A DNA stretch of 64,000 bases, taken from assembly GCF_003287875.1 (NCBI RefSeq), contig NZ_QMKK01000044.1, forward strand, positions 62,001 through 126,000. The letters run 5' to 3'. Positions 8,626-16,657 of the stretch are shown here, in pieces. Below the pieces are notes generated by a model that did not search any database, was not told the DNA's origin, and saw only the letters and a list, made by a program, of their open reading frames with translations. The position numbers and the translations under genes are program-made. The stretch comes from Martinezella tropici. Lineage in GTDB: Bacteria > Pseudomonadota > Alphaproteobacteria > Rhizobiales > Rhizobiaceae. The first letter of the stretch is position 1, and each line of letters begins with the position of its first letter.

Positions 8626-9936
8626 ATGAGCACCGGATTTTTTGGTGACATCAGCAAGGTAAAATACGAAGGTCCGGAGAGCACCAATCCGCTGGCCTTC
8701 CGCTATTACAACAAGGACGAAGTCGTTGCCGGCAAGCGCATGGAAGACCATCTGCGTTTCGCCGTCGCCTACTGGCACACCTTCACCTGGCCGGGCGGCG
8801 ATCCCTTCGGCGGTCAGACCTTCCTGCGCCCCTGGTTCCACGAGACGATGGAAGCCGCCAAGCTGAAGGCTGACGTCGCCTTCGAATTCTTCACCTTGCT
8901 CGGCGCTCCCTATTACTGCTTCCACGATGCCGACGTACGTCCGGAAGGCAAGAATTTCGCCGAGAACACCAAGAACCTGAATGAGATCGTCGACTACTTC
9001 GCCCAGAAGCAGACCGAGACCGGCGTCAAGCTGCTCTGGGGCACGGCGAACCTCTTCTCCAACCGCCGCTTCATGTCGGGCGCTGCGACCAATCCGGACC
9101 CGGACGTCTTCGCCTTCTCGGCTGCGACCGTGAAGACCTGCATGGACGCCACCCATAAGCTCGGCGGCGAAAACTATGTTCTCTGGGGCGGCCGCGAAGG
9201 TTACGAGACGCTGCTCAACACCGACCTGAAGCGGGAAATGGACCAGATGGGCCGCTTCCTCAATCTCGTCGTCGAGTACAAGCACAAGATCGGCTACAAG
9301 GGCACGATCCTGATCGAGCCGAAGCCGCAGGAACCGACCAAGCATCAGTATGACTACGACGTCGCAACGGTCTACGGCTTCCTCAAGAAGTACGGCCTGG
9401 AAAACGAAGTGAAGCTCAATATCGAGCAGGGCCATGCGATCCTTGCCGGCCATTCCTTCGAGCATGAGCTGGCGCTCGCCAACGCGCTCGGCGTCTTCGG
9501 TTCCATCGACATGAACCGCAACGACTACCAGTCCGGCTGGGATACCGACCAGTTCCCGAACAACGTTCCGGAAATGACGCTGGCCTATTACCAGGTTCTG
9601 GCAGGCGGCGGCTTCAAGACCGGCGGCACGAACTTCGACGCCAAGCTGCGCCGTCAGTCGCTCGATCCGGAAGATCTGCTCATCGGCCACATCGGCGGCA
9701 TGGATTGCTGCGCCCGCGGTCTGAAGGCGGCCGCCAAGATGATCGAGGACAAGGCGCTCTCCAAGCCGCTCGCCGACCGTTACGCCGGCTGGGATTCGGC
9801 CGAGGGCCAGAAGCTGCTGCGCGGCGAATATTCGCTCGATCAGATCGCTCAGTGGGTCGAGACCAAGGACGTCAACCCGCAGCCGAAGTCCGGCAAGCAG
9901 GAACTGCTGGAAAACATCGTCAACCGTTACGTTTGA
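8626..9936 (+). CDS. xylA: Xylose isomerase
   Basis: A 436-residue class II xylose isomerase converting D-xylose to D-xylulose. Family marks include the catalytic histidine region YYCFHDADV, the tryptophan/glycine motif LWGGREGYETLLNTD, the metal-binding EPKPQEPTKHQYD, and the GSIDMNRNDYQSGWDTDQFP signature. Length is that of the long (about 440-residue) proteobacterial form. AAGGAGATGAGAC precedes the ATG at 8626. A perfect 13-bp hairpin follows the stop at 9946-9974 and terminates the transcript. It completes the xylBA pair. Confidence 0.97.
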   Translation: MSTGFFGDISKVKYEGPESTNPLAFRYYNKDEVVAGKRMEDHLRFAVAYWHTFTWPGGDPFGGQTFLRPWFHETMEAAKLKADVAFEFFTLLGAPYYCFHDADVRPEGKNFAENTKNLNEIVDYFAQKQTETGVKLLWGTANLFSNRRFMSGAATNPDPDVFAFSAATVKTCMDATHKLGGENYVLWGGREGYETLLNTDLKREMDQMGRFLNLVVEYKHKIGYKGTILIEPKPQEPTKHQYDYDVATVYGFLKKYGLENEVKLNIEQGHAILAGHSFEHELALANALGVFGSIDMNRNDYQSGWDTDQFPNNVPEMTLAYYQVLAGGGFKTGGTNFDAKLRRQSLDPEDLLIGHIGGMDCCARGLKAAAKMIEDKALSKPLADRYAGWDSAEGQKLLRGEYSLDQIAQWVETKDVNPQPKSGKQELLENIVNRYV

Positions 9937-10331
9937 TCGACAGCTTCGGGAGGCGATGGTTCATCGCCTCCCGATTTCAGCCTGAAGGCGCGGCTGGAAA
10001 TGGCTATGGGATTCCCTGAGGGGTCCTTGGCATTGGCGAAAGCATAGCCGTCGGCCTGATGCAAGGGGCCGAACTCCAGCCCCTCTTCGGCACACCTAGC
10101 GCGGAAAGCTTCGACATGCTCGACGTCGAAGACCAGCTTGACCAGCACCTGGCCCATTTTCTGCGCCTTGCCCGCCGGATGGATCATCAGATTGGCACCG
10201 CCATCCTGCGCGAGCAGCTCAACAATCCGATCGCCCTCCAGACGGAGTGGCTTGAACCCGAAATGCTTCTCGTAAAAGCTGATCGTCGCTTCGACATCAC
10301 GGACATAGAGGGTGATCCTGCCGAGCGGCAT
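9927..10331 (-). CDS. VOC (glyoxalase/bleomycin-resistance) family protein
   Basis: A 134-residue protein of the vicinal oxygen chelate superfamily. It begins GRITLYVRDVEATISFYEKHFGF, the usual first beta-alpha-beta unit, and continues with LVKLVFDVEHVEAFRARCAEEG and KDPSGNPIAIS in the second unit. Its start lies 12 bases after the LacI gene at 10344, on the same strand, so the two are probably cotranscribed. Its last codons overlap the xylA stop by 10 bases and encode the xylA terminator hairpin on the other strand. The substrate is unknown. The family contains dioxygenases, isomerases and resistance proteins, so no function is assigned. Confidence 0.85.
   Translation of the reverse strand: MPLGRITLYVRDVEATISFYEKHFGFKPLRLEGDRIVELLAQDGGANLMIHPAGKAQKMGQVLVKLVFDVEHVEAFRARCAEEGLEFGPLHQADGYAFANAKDPSGNPIAISSRAFRLKSGGDEPSPPEAVDQT
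9946..9977 (+). terminator. xylA terminator embedded in the VOC coding end
   Basis: TCGGGAGGCGATG (9946-9958) pairs perfectly over 13 bp with CATCGCCTCCCGA (9962-9974) around a three-base loop, followed by TTT. It begins ten bases after the xylA stop, inside the 3' end of the convergent VOC gene. Confidence 0.85.
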
Positions 10332-10343
10332 CGTTGCGTCTGC

Positions 10344-11369
10344 CTAGCGTCGACTGCGCGGCGGAGCTCCGACCGAGTTCCGCACGATCAGATCCGGCCG
10401 CAGCAGGATCTCCGTCTCGGCCGGCTCGCCATCCGAAAGCAGTTCCAGCAGAAGCGCCATCGCGTGTTTGCCGATGGCGGTGCGCGGCTGCCGGATTGTC
10501 GTCAGCGACGGCGTCATGAAGACGGCTTGCGGTACGTCGTCGAAGCCGGTCACCGAAAAATCCTCGGGGATATCATAGCCGCGCGCCTTTAGCCCGATCA
10601 TCACGCCGATCGCCGTCTGGTCGTTGACGCACATGAACGCTGTCGGCAGGGTGTCGCGCATGAAAAGCTGCTCGACGGCGAGCCGCCCGCTTTCGATGGT
10701 GCCGTCGCCTTCCAGCACGATGCGCAGGTCCTGCCCGATGCCGGCCGCATCCAGCCCGGCTTCATAACCCATGCGCCGGCGGCTGTAGGCGAGGCGTGTG
10801 CGGGAATCGCCGACGAATGCAATCTTGCGATGACCCTCGGTAATCAGGAGGTCGATGGCCTTGCGCGCGCCTGCGATATCGTCGACGCCGACATAGGGAA
10901 TGCCGCCGTTGAAGACCGGCTCGAAAACGCCGACGCTCGGCGGCAGCCGCGCTGTCATCGTCTGATGTCCGAAGGGCAGGATGCCGGTAAAAAGGATCAA
11001 TCCGGCCGCCTGGTTGGAGTTCAGAAACTTCAGATATTCGAGCCCGCGCTGCGCGTCGTTCTGTGTGTGGCCGATGAGGATACCGTAGCCGTGCGAACGT
11101 GCCTCATTCTCCAGGCCGATGAGAATATTGGAGAAATTGGGATCGCCGATATCGGGGGCAACCACGAGAATCATGTTCGATCGGCCAAGCCGAAGGCTGC
11201 GTGCCATGGCATTGGTGGTATAGCCGGTGATGGCGATCGCCTGATTGACTTTCAGCCGCGTCGAATTGGCGACTTTCTCCGGCATATGGATTGCCCGCGA
11301 AACCGTTGCTATCGAAACATTGGCAATTCGGGCGACGTCTTCGATAGTTGCGGGCGTGGAATTCGACAC
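10344..11369 (-). CDS. LacI family repressor of the divergent ABC sugar operon
   Basis: A 341-residue LacI-type regulator. The HTH is TIEDVARIANVSIATVSRAIH near the N-terminus, the hinge ends in NAMARSLRLGRSNMI, and the ligand domain ends in the usual ALLLELLSDGE region. No ATG lies near the HTH, so I place the start at the GTG at 11369, whose product begins with SNSTPATIED. The open frame itself extends much further upstream. It is divergent from the ABC transporter operon, and a 35-base double operator lies between them. It probably represses that operon and perhaps the TIM-barrel gene. The VOC gene follows 12 bases after its stop. Confidence 0.87.
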   Translation of the reverse strand: MSNSTPATIEDVARIANVSIATVSRAIHMPEKVANSTRLKVNQAIAITGYTTNAMARSLRLGRSNMILVVAPDIGDPNFSNILIGLENEARSHGYGILIGHTQNDAQRGLEYLKFLNSNQAAGLILFTGILPFGHQTMTARLPPSVGVFEPVFNGGIPYVGVDDIAGARKAIDLLITEGHRKIAFVGDSRTRLAYSRRRMGYEAGLDAAGIGQDLRIVLEGDGTIESGRLAVEQLFMRDTLPTAFMCVNDQTAIGVMIGLKARGYDIPEDFSVTGFDDVPQAVFMTPSLTTIRQPRTAIGKHAMALLLELLSDGEPAETEILLRPDLIVRNSVGAPPRSRR

Positions 11370-11463
11370 TGCGCTCTGCCTTGGGTCTCGTCTGGGGCTG
11401 GAGACTACACAGACTTCGGTGGAGGTCAAAGGTGACCGCGAAAATTTATGCGATATCCAATGA

Positions 11464-11498
11464 TGTAAACCTTTACACAGGTTATGTAAAGGTTTACA
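11464..11498. promoter_or_regulatory. Double LacI-type operator upstream of the ABC operon
   Basis: TGTAAACCTTTACA (11464-11477) and its exact reverse complement TGTAAAGGTTTACA (11485-11498) are separated by seven bases. Each half is itself a TGTAAA-N2-TTTACA palindrome. The centres are 21 bases apart, about two helical turns, so two dimers could bind one DNA face. The site ends 37 bases before the ATPase start. A related 14-mer lies at 15374-15387. Confidence 0.85.
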
Positions 11499-11535
11499 GA
11501 GCATGGAAAGCGGGTGGGACCGCAGGGAGGATTCA

Positions 11536-13059
11536 ATGAGTTCGGAAGCCGTCGACGGTACGGTCGTGCTGTCTGCGAGAGGGATATCGAAATCCTTCAA
11601 CGGCGTGCAGGTGCTGTTCAGCGTCAACTTCGATCTTCGGGCCGGCGAGATCCATGCGCTCATGGGCGAAAACGGCGCCGGCAAGTCGACGCTGGTCAAG
11701 GTCCTGTCCGGTTTCGAGCAGCCGACCTCCGGCGAGATTTTGCTCGATGGCAAGCCGGTGAAGCTGCCGCCGAACGGCGCGGCCGAGGCGCTCGGCATCG
11801 TCATCATCCACCAGGAATTCAATCTAGCTGAGCATCTGACCGTCACCGAGAGCCTGTTTCTCGGCCGCGAAGTCACCCGCCTCGGCGTGCTCGATCGCAA
11901 GTATATGCGTGCCGAAACGCGGCGCGTGCTCGACCTTCTCGGCTCGCATGTCGATGAGAACGCCATCATCAGTACGCTCTCCATCGCCGACAAGCAGATG
12001 GTGGAAATCGCCAAGGCGATCAGCCGCGATGCGCGCATCGTCTTCATGGATGAGCCGACCGCCGTTTTGTCGCGCGAGGAGACCAATTTCCTGTTCAAAC
12101 AGGTGCGCAAGCTGCGCGATCAGGGAACGAGCTTCGTCTTCGTCTCCCACAAGCTCGATGAGGTCATGGAACTGACGGATCGGGTCACGGTGTTGCGCGA
12201 CGGCCAATGGGTGAAGACATCGCCGACCTCGCTGCTTGACGGCGAATCGATCGCCCAGCTGATGGTCGGGCGCGAGCTCTCGAGCCTTTATCCGGCCAAG
12301 AACGAGCCCGATGTTGACGAGAAGGTGGTGCTCAGCGTTGCCTCGGTCTCGACGGGCTACGTCCATGATGCAAGTTTCGAGCTGCGCAAGGGCGAGATAT
12401 TGGGCTTCTCCGGCATGATCGGCTCTGGGCGAACCGAGCTGATGGAGGCAATCGTCGGGCTACGCTCGCGTGCGTCGGGCGAGGTCGTCGTCAACGGCCA
12501 AACGGTGCCGCCGCATGACGTGCATGCGGCCATCGATGCGGGGCTTGCCTATATGACCAAGGACCGCAAGTCGAAGGGCCTGCTTCTGAATTCTGGCATG
12601 GTCGTCAATCTGACCCTGCAGTCGCTCGACCGGCATGGCAAGTTCGGCTATCTGAGCGCCTCAAGTGAAGCCGATGCGCTGGCGAGGGCGCGCCGCCGTT
12701 TCGATATACGCGTACGTGACGGCAATATCGTTGCCGGCCGCATGTCCGGCGGCAACCAGCAGAAGCTGCTGCTGGCGAAGGTCATGGAAACCGAGCCGCA
12801 GATCATCATCATCGACGAGCCGACGCGCGGTATCGATGTCGGTACGAAGCAGCAAATCTATCATTTCATTTCGGCGCTGGCGCGCGACGGTCATTCGATC
12901 ATCGTCATCTCCTCGGAAATGCCCGAGGTGATCGGGCTTTGCACGCGGATCGCGGTCATGCGCGAGGGCCGGATCGTCGGCGTGCTCGAAGGTGAAGAGA
13001 TCACCGAGCAGGAAATCATGCGTTATGCGGCGGGCCTGAAGAAAAAGACCGCTGCCTGA
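11536..13059 (+). CDS. Sugar ABC importer, fused duplicated ATP-binding protein (RbsA/MglA type)
   Basis: A 507-residue protein with two ABC modules in tandem, as in RbsA, XylG and MglA. The first has Walker A GENGAGKST, the signature region LSIADKQMVEIAKA and Walker B VFMDEPTAVLS. The second has a degenerate P-loop region SGMIGSGRTEL, the signature MSGGNQQK and Walker B IIIDEPTRGID. The start at 11536 follows GGGAGG; an earlier ATG at 11503 lies closer to the operator and is less likely. It is first in an operon with the permease and binding protein. The cytoplasmic protein powers uptake of a monosaccharide whose identity is not readable here. Confidence 0.94.
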   Translation: MSSEAVDGTVVLSARGISKSFNGVQVLFSVNFDLRAGEIHALMGENGAGKSTLVKVLSGFEQPTSGEILLDGKPVKLPPNGAAEALGIVIIHQEFNLAEHLTVTESLFLGREVTRLGVLDRKYMRAETRRVLDLLGSHVDENAIISTLSIADKQMVEIAKAISRDARIVFMDEPTAVLSREETNFLFKQVRKLRDQGTSFVFVSHKLDEVMELTDRVTVLRDGQWVKTSPTSLLDGESIAQLMVGRELSSLYPAKNEPDVDEKVVLSVASVSTGYVHDASFELRKGEILGFSGMIGSGRTELMEAIVGLRSRASGEVVVNGQTVPPHDVHAAIDAGLAYMTKDRKSKGLLLNSGMVVNLTLQSLDRHGKFGYLSASSEADALARARRRFDIRVRDGNIVAGRMSGGNQQKLLLAKVMETEPQIIIIDEPTRGIDVGTKQQIYHFISALARDGHSIIVISSEMPEVIGLCTRIAVMREGRIVGVLEGEEITEQEIMRYAAGLKKKTAA

Positions 13060-13120
13060 ATGGGCGGCACAGGGCAGGGTGAATTCCCAGAAGTCATGGG
13101 ACGGGAGGTTGGTTTTGGTT

Positions 13121-14131
13121 ATGAGCGTGGGTGAAGACAGTAGCGGAAAGGCCGGTCGGCGGGGGCGCTCCTGGCGGGATGTCGATCTCAGGGCCGTAGC
13201 GCCGTTTGCAGCGCTGGTGCTGCTTCTGATCGTAGGCGCGCTGGTCAATCCGAACTTCATCGGCATTACCAATCTCACCAATGTCGCGACGAGATGCGCC
13301 TTCATTGCCATCATCGCCGTTGGGGCGACCTTCGTCATTTCGGCCGGTGATCTCGATTTGTCTGTCGGCGCGATGGTTGCCTTCGTCGCAAGCCTGATGA
13401 TCCTCCTGATGAATTCGGGTGTCATCGCCGATCCCGCCCTGATGCTGGCAGCCGCCGTAATGTTCTCGATCGTCGCCGGCCTCTTGTGCGGCCTTGCCAA
13501 CGGGCTGATCACGACCATGGGCAAGATCGAGCCGTTCATTGCGACCCTCGGCACCATGGGTGTCTATCGCGGCTTGACGACCTGGCTGTCGCAGGGCGGT
13601 GCGATCACCTTGCGGCCGGCGAATCTGCAGGCGCTCTACAAGCCCGCCTATTATGGCTCTGTGCTCGGCGTGCCGGTGCCGATCGTGGTCATTCTTGTCG
13701 TCACCGGCATTGCGGCCTTCATTCTCTATCGCACTCGCTACGGGCGGCATGTCATCGCCGTCGGTTCCAATCGCGATGTTGCGCGCTATTCCGGCGTGGC
13801 GGTCAACCGCGTGCGCACTATCGCCTTCGTCATCCAGGGCCTGTGCGTGTCGATCGCCGTGCTTCTCTATGTGCCGCGGCTTGGTTCGACGTCGGCGACG
13901 ACGGGCAGCCTATGGGAGCTGCAGGCGATCACCGCCGTTGTCGTCGGCGGCACGGCGCTGAAGGGCGGGGCGGGCAGGGTATGGGGCACGATCTGCGGCG
14001 CCTTCATCCTTGAGCTGGTCGGCAACATCATGCTGCTTTCCAATTTCATCAGCGAGTATCTGCTCAGTGCCATCCAGGGTGCGATCATCATCATCGCCAT
14101 GCTGGTTCAGCGCTCGCTTGCTCGCAAATAG
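13121..14131 (+). CDS. Sugar ABC importer permease (RbsC type)
   Basis: A 336-residue inner-membrane permease of the ribose/galactose/xylose subclass. Hydrophobic segments run through the whole protein. The family segments VGATFVISAGDLDLSVGA, GLANGLITTMGKIEPFIATLGTMGVYRGL and GGTALKGGAGRVWGTICGA are present. Length matches RbsC (about 320-350), not XylH (about 390-430), which argues against xylose as the substrate. GGGAGG lies 12 bases before ATG 13121; an in-frame TTG at 13115 fits that Shine-Dalgarno better and cannot be excluded. The stop is followed by a short tandem repeat of ATAGCGA. Confidence 0.92.
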   Translation: MSVGEDSSGKAGRRGRSWRDVDLRAVAPFAALVLLLIVGALVNPNFIGITNLTNVATRCAFIAIIAVGATFVISAGDLDLSVGAMVAFVASLMILLMNSGVIADPALMLAAAVMFSIVAGLLCGLANGLITTMGKIEPFIATLGTMGVYRGLTTWLSQGGAITLRPANLQALYKPAYYGSVLGVPVPIVVILVVTGIAAFILYRTRYGRHVIAVGSNRDVARYSGVAVNRVRTIAFVIQGLCVSIAVLLYVPRLGSTSATTGSLWELQAITAVVVGGTALKGGAGRVWGTICGAFILELVGNIMLLSNFISEYLLSAIQGAIIIIAMLVQRSLARK

Positions 14132-14207
14132 CGAATAGCGAATAGCCGGGTCAGGGGGCGCCCGGTTCTTGGTGACAAGGCCCTGTCTCTATCTGGGAGG
14201 AAGAAAC

Positions 14208-15155
14208 ATGCGAAAGAGACTCATAGGCTTGGCTGTCGTGATGGCGGCTCTGGCCGGCACGGTCCATGCCGAGGACAAGAAGGTAACGATCGGCGTTTCC
14301 ATTCCGGCCGCCGACCACGGCTGGACCTCGGGCGTGGTATTCCACGCCGAGCGCGTCGCCAAGCTCTTGATGGCGGAGCATCCGGGACTCAACGTCATCG
14401 TCAAGACCTCGCCCGATGCCGCCAGCCAGGCAAACGCCGTGCAGGACCTCGAGACCCAGGGTATCGACGCGCTCGTGATCCTGCCGTCGGATCCGGATCC
14501 GCTCGTCAACGCCATCAAGGAAGTCAAGGACAAGGGCAAGTTCGTGGCGCTGGTCGACCGTGCGCCGAGCAACAACGACAATTCCGTCCGTGACCTCTAT
14601 GTCGCCGGCAACAATCCGGCGCTCGGTCAGGTCGCAGGCGAATACATCAAGGCCAATACGCCGGATGCCCAGGTCGTCGTCATCCGCGGTCTGCCGATCC
14701 CGATCGATCAGCAGCGCCAGGACGGTTTCGACAAGGGCATCGCCGGCTCGAACGTCAAAGTTCTCGATCGCCAGTATGGCAACTGGAACCGCGACGACGC
14801 CTTCAAGGTCATGCAGGACTATTTGACCAAATTCCCGAAGATCGATGTGGTCTGGTGTCAGGATGACGACATGGCCGTCGGCGTGCTGCAGGCCATCGAG
14901 CAGGCCAAGCGCACCGATATCAAGTATATCATCGCCGGCGCCGGCTCGAAGGACATGATCAAGAAGGTCATGGATGGTGACAAGCTGATCCCGGTCGACG
15001 TGCTCTACCCGCCAGCAATGGTCGGCACCGCCATGGAGCTGACTGCCGCCAACTTCTATGATCAGGTTCCGGTTCGCGGCAATTACATCCTCGATGCGAC
15101 GCTCGTCACAAAGGACAACGCCAAGGACTTCTACTTCGCCGAATCTCCATTCTGA
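14208..15155 (+). CDS. Sugar ABC importer periplasmic binding protein
   Basis: A 315-residue type I sugar-binding protein. Residues 1-21 are a Sec signal peptide (basic MRKR, hydrophobic core, cleavage after VHA). The mature protein starts EDKKVTIGVSIPAADHGWTSG, which resembles ribose/galactose-type binding proteins, and has the conserved QANAVQDLETQGIDALVILPSDPDPL segment. GGGAGGA lies just upstream. It is the third gene of the operon and is followed by a strong terminator, yet the TIM-barrel gene beyond belongs to the same functional group. No xylose-specific residue can be assigned by eye. Confidence 0.93.
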   Translation: MRKRLIGLAVVMAALAGTVHAEDKKVTIGVSIPAADHGWTSGVVFHAERVAKLLMAEHPGLNVIVKTSPDAASQANAVQDLETQGIDALVILPSDPDPLVNAIKEVKDKGKFVALVDRAPSNNDNSVRDLYVAGNNPALGQVAGEYIKANTPDAQVVVIRGLPIPIDQQRQDGFDKGIAGSNVKVLDRQYGNWNRDDAFKVMQDYLTKFPKIDVVWCQDDDMAVGVLQAIEQAKRTDIKYIIAGAGSKDMIKKVMDGDKLIPVDVLYPPAMVGTAMELTAANFYDQVPVRGNYILDATLVTKDNAKDFYFAESPF

Positions 15156-15174
15156 TCGGCTGATTCAGTAGACG

Positions 15175-15201
15175 CGCCCGCCGGTTCCGGCGGGCGTTTT
15201 T
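15175..15201 (+). terminator. Rho-independent terminator after the ABC importer genes
   Basis: CGCCCGCCGG (15175-15184) pairs perfectly with CCGGCGGGCG (15187-15196), followed by five T. It lies 20 bases after the binding-protein stop and separates the transport genes from the isomerase and dehydrogenase. Confidence 0.9.
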
Positions 15202-15373
15202 ACGCGTCTGCCACTTGGTTTCGCATCGGGCGGTAATTTTTGCGGCACGTACCTCTTGCCGTCGGCGACGGGCCGTGATTAGGTCACGGGGCATTCGACT
15301 TTCAGCCCGACGACCCTATAGTTTTTGGAGGCTGCGGCACCTCAGCCGCCTCGGATATGGGTCCGAAAGGCAT

Positions 15374-15387
15374 CGGAAACGTTTACA
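15374..15387. promoter_or_regulatory. Possible second LacI operator upstream of the TIM-barrel gene
   Basis: CGGAAACGTTTACA matches the TGTAAA-N2-TTTACA operator of the ABC operon at four of six left-arm and all six right-arm positions, with the CG centre typical of LacI-family sites. It lies 25 bases before ATG 15413, beyond the upstream terminator, so it would give the isomerase/dehydrogenase pair its own coregulated promoter. Confidence 0.55.
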
Positions 15388-15412
15388 GAACGCGATTAGG
15401 GAGGAAATACAG

Positions 15413-16465
15413 ATGAAGACGATCAAGGGACCAGGCCTGTTTCTCGGCCAGTTCGCCGGCGATGCGGCGCCATTCAACTCGTGGGATTCGATCACGAAAT
15501 GGGCTGCCGATGCCGGCTATATCGGCGTGCAGGTTCCGACCTGGGCAAGCCAGCTCATCGACCTGAAGAAGGCGGCCTCCTCCAAGGATTATTGCGACGA
15601 ATTCGCCGGTGTTGCTCGCGCCAATGGCGTCGAGGTCACCGAGCTTTCCACCCACCTCCAGGGCCAGCTCGTCGCCGTGCATCCCGCTTATGATGAAGCC
15701 TTCGACGGTTTTGCCGCTCCGGAAGTACGGGGCAATCCGAAGGCGCGCCAGGAATGGGCGGTCGAGCAGGTGAAGATGGCGCTGACGGCATCGAAGCATC
15801 TCGGCATCAAGGCGCATGCGACCTTCTCCGGCGCGCTCGCCTGGCCCTTCATCTATCCTTGGCCGCAGCGTCCGGCTGGCCTTGTCGAGACCGCCTTCGA
15901 AGAGCTTGCCCGCCGCTGGACTCCGATCCTCAATCATGCCGACGAAAACGGCGTCGACGTCTGTTACGAAATCCATCCGGGCGAAGACCTGCATGATGGC
16001 ATCACCTTCGAGATGTTCCTGGAGCGCGTGAAGAACCATCCGCGCGCCAACATGCTCTACGATCCCTCGCACTACGTCTTGCAGTGCCTCGATTATCTCG
16101 AGAACATCGACATCTACAAGGACCGCATCAAGATGTTCCACGTCAAGGATGCGGAGTTCAATCCGACCGGGCGCCAGGGCGTCTATGGCGGTTATCAGGG
16201 CTGGGTCGAGCGTGCCGGCCGCTTCCGTTCGTTGGGCGACGGCCAAGTCGATTTCGGCGCCGTCTTCTCGAAGATGACCGCCAATAATTTTGACGGCTGG
16301 GCCGTGGTCGAATGGGAATGCGCGCTGAAACATCCCGAAGACGGCGCCCGCGAAGGCTCCGAATTCGTCAAGGCGCACATCATCCGCGTCACGGAAAAGG
16401 CCTTCGACGATTTTGCGGGCAGCGGCACGGACCAGGCGGCGAACCGGCGCATGCTGGGGCTGTAA
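15413..16465 (+). CDS. Xylose isomerase-like TIM-barrel sugar isomerase/epimerase
   Basis: A 350-residue protein of the AP-endonuclease-2/xylose-isomerase-like TIM-barrel superfamily. Likely metal and substrate residues sit in the usual positions: CYEIHPGEDLHDG, LYDPSHYVLQ, FHVKDAEF and VVEWECALKHPEDG. GGGAGG precedes ATG 15413, which I prefer to the much earlier in-frame start. It is followed by a Gfo/Idh dehydrogenase. In such pairs the TIM-barrel protein often isomerises, epimerises or cleaves a keto-sugar or inosose made by the dehydrogenase. The actual reaction is unknown. Confidence 0.88.
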   Translation: MKTIKGPGLFLGQFAGDAAPFNSWDSITKWAADAGYIGVQVPTWASQLIDLKKAASSKDYCDEFAGVARANGVEVTELSTHLQGQLVAVHPAYDEAFDGFAAPEVRGNPKARQEWAVEQVKMALTASKHLGIKAHATFSGALAWPFIYPWPQRPAGLVETAFEELARRWTPILNHADENGVDVCYEIHPGEDLHDGITFEMFLERVKNHPRANMLYDPSHYVLQCLDYLENIDIYKDRIKMFHVKDAEFNPTGRQGVYGGYQGWVERAGRFRSLGDGQVDFGAVFSKMTANNFDGWAVVEWECALKHPEDGAREGSEFVKAHIIRVTEKAFDDFAGSGTDQAANRRMLGL

Positions 16466-16474
16466 TCTCTTTTT

Positions 16475-16625
16475 CTTCTCCCTAGCAGGGAGAAGATGTC
16501 CGAAGGACAGATGAGGGGGACGAGGAGCGTCGCGACGAGTGCCTTGAGCCACAAACGAAAGGCAGTGTCTGCTGAGTCCCCCCTCATCCGACCCTTCGGG
16601 CCACCTTCTCCCCGCAGGGAGAAGG
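16475..16625. repeat. Palindromic intergenic repeat between isomerase and dehydrogenase genes
   Basis: Left arm (CTTCTCCCTAGCAGGGAGAAG then GTCCGAAGGACAGATGAGGGGGA) and right arm (CCCCCTCATCCGACCCTTCGGGCCACC then CTTCTCCCCGCAGGGAGAAG) are inverted relative to each other around about 70 unrelated bases. It shares its arms with the 8463-8576 element. The following gene's Shine-Dalgarno lies just outside. Confidence 0.75.
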
Positions 16626-16657
16626 GAAGTACAATTCCATTCATTCAGGAGGATAAA

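Noticed and set aside
10344..12110. A long N-terminal extension of the LacI regulator through the ABC ATPase region
   Set aside because: The extra 247 codons are antisense to the ATPase gene and lie before the HTH, so the GTG at 11369 was chosen.
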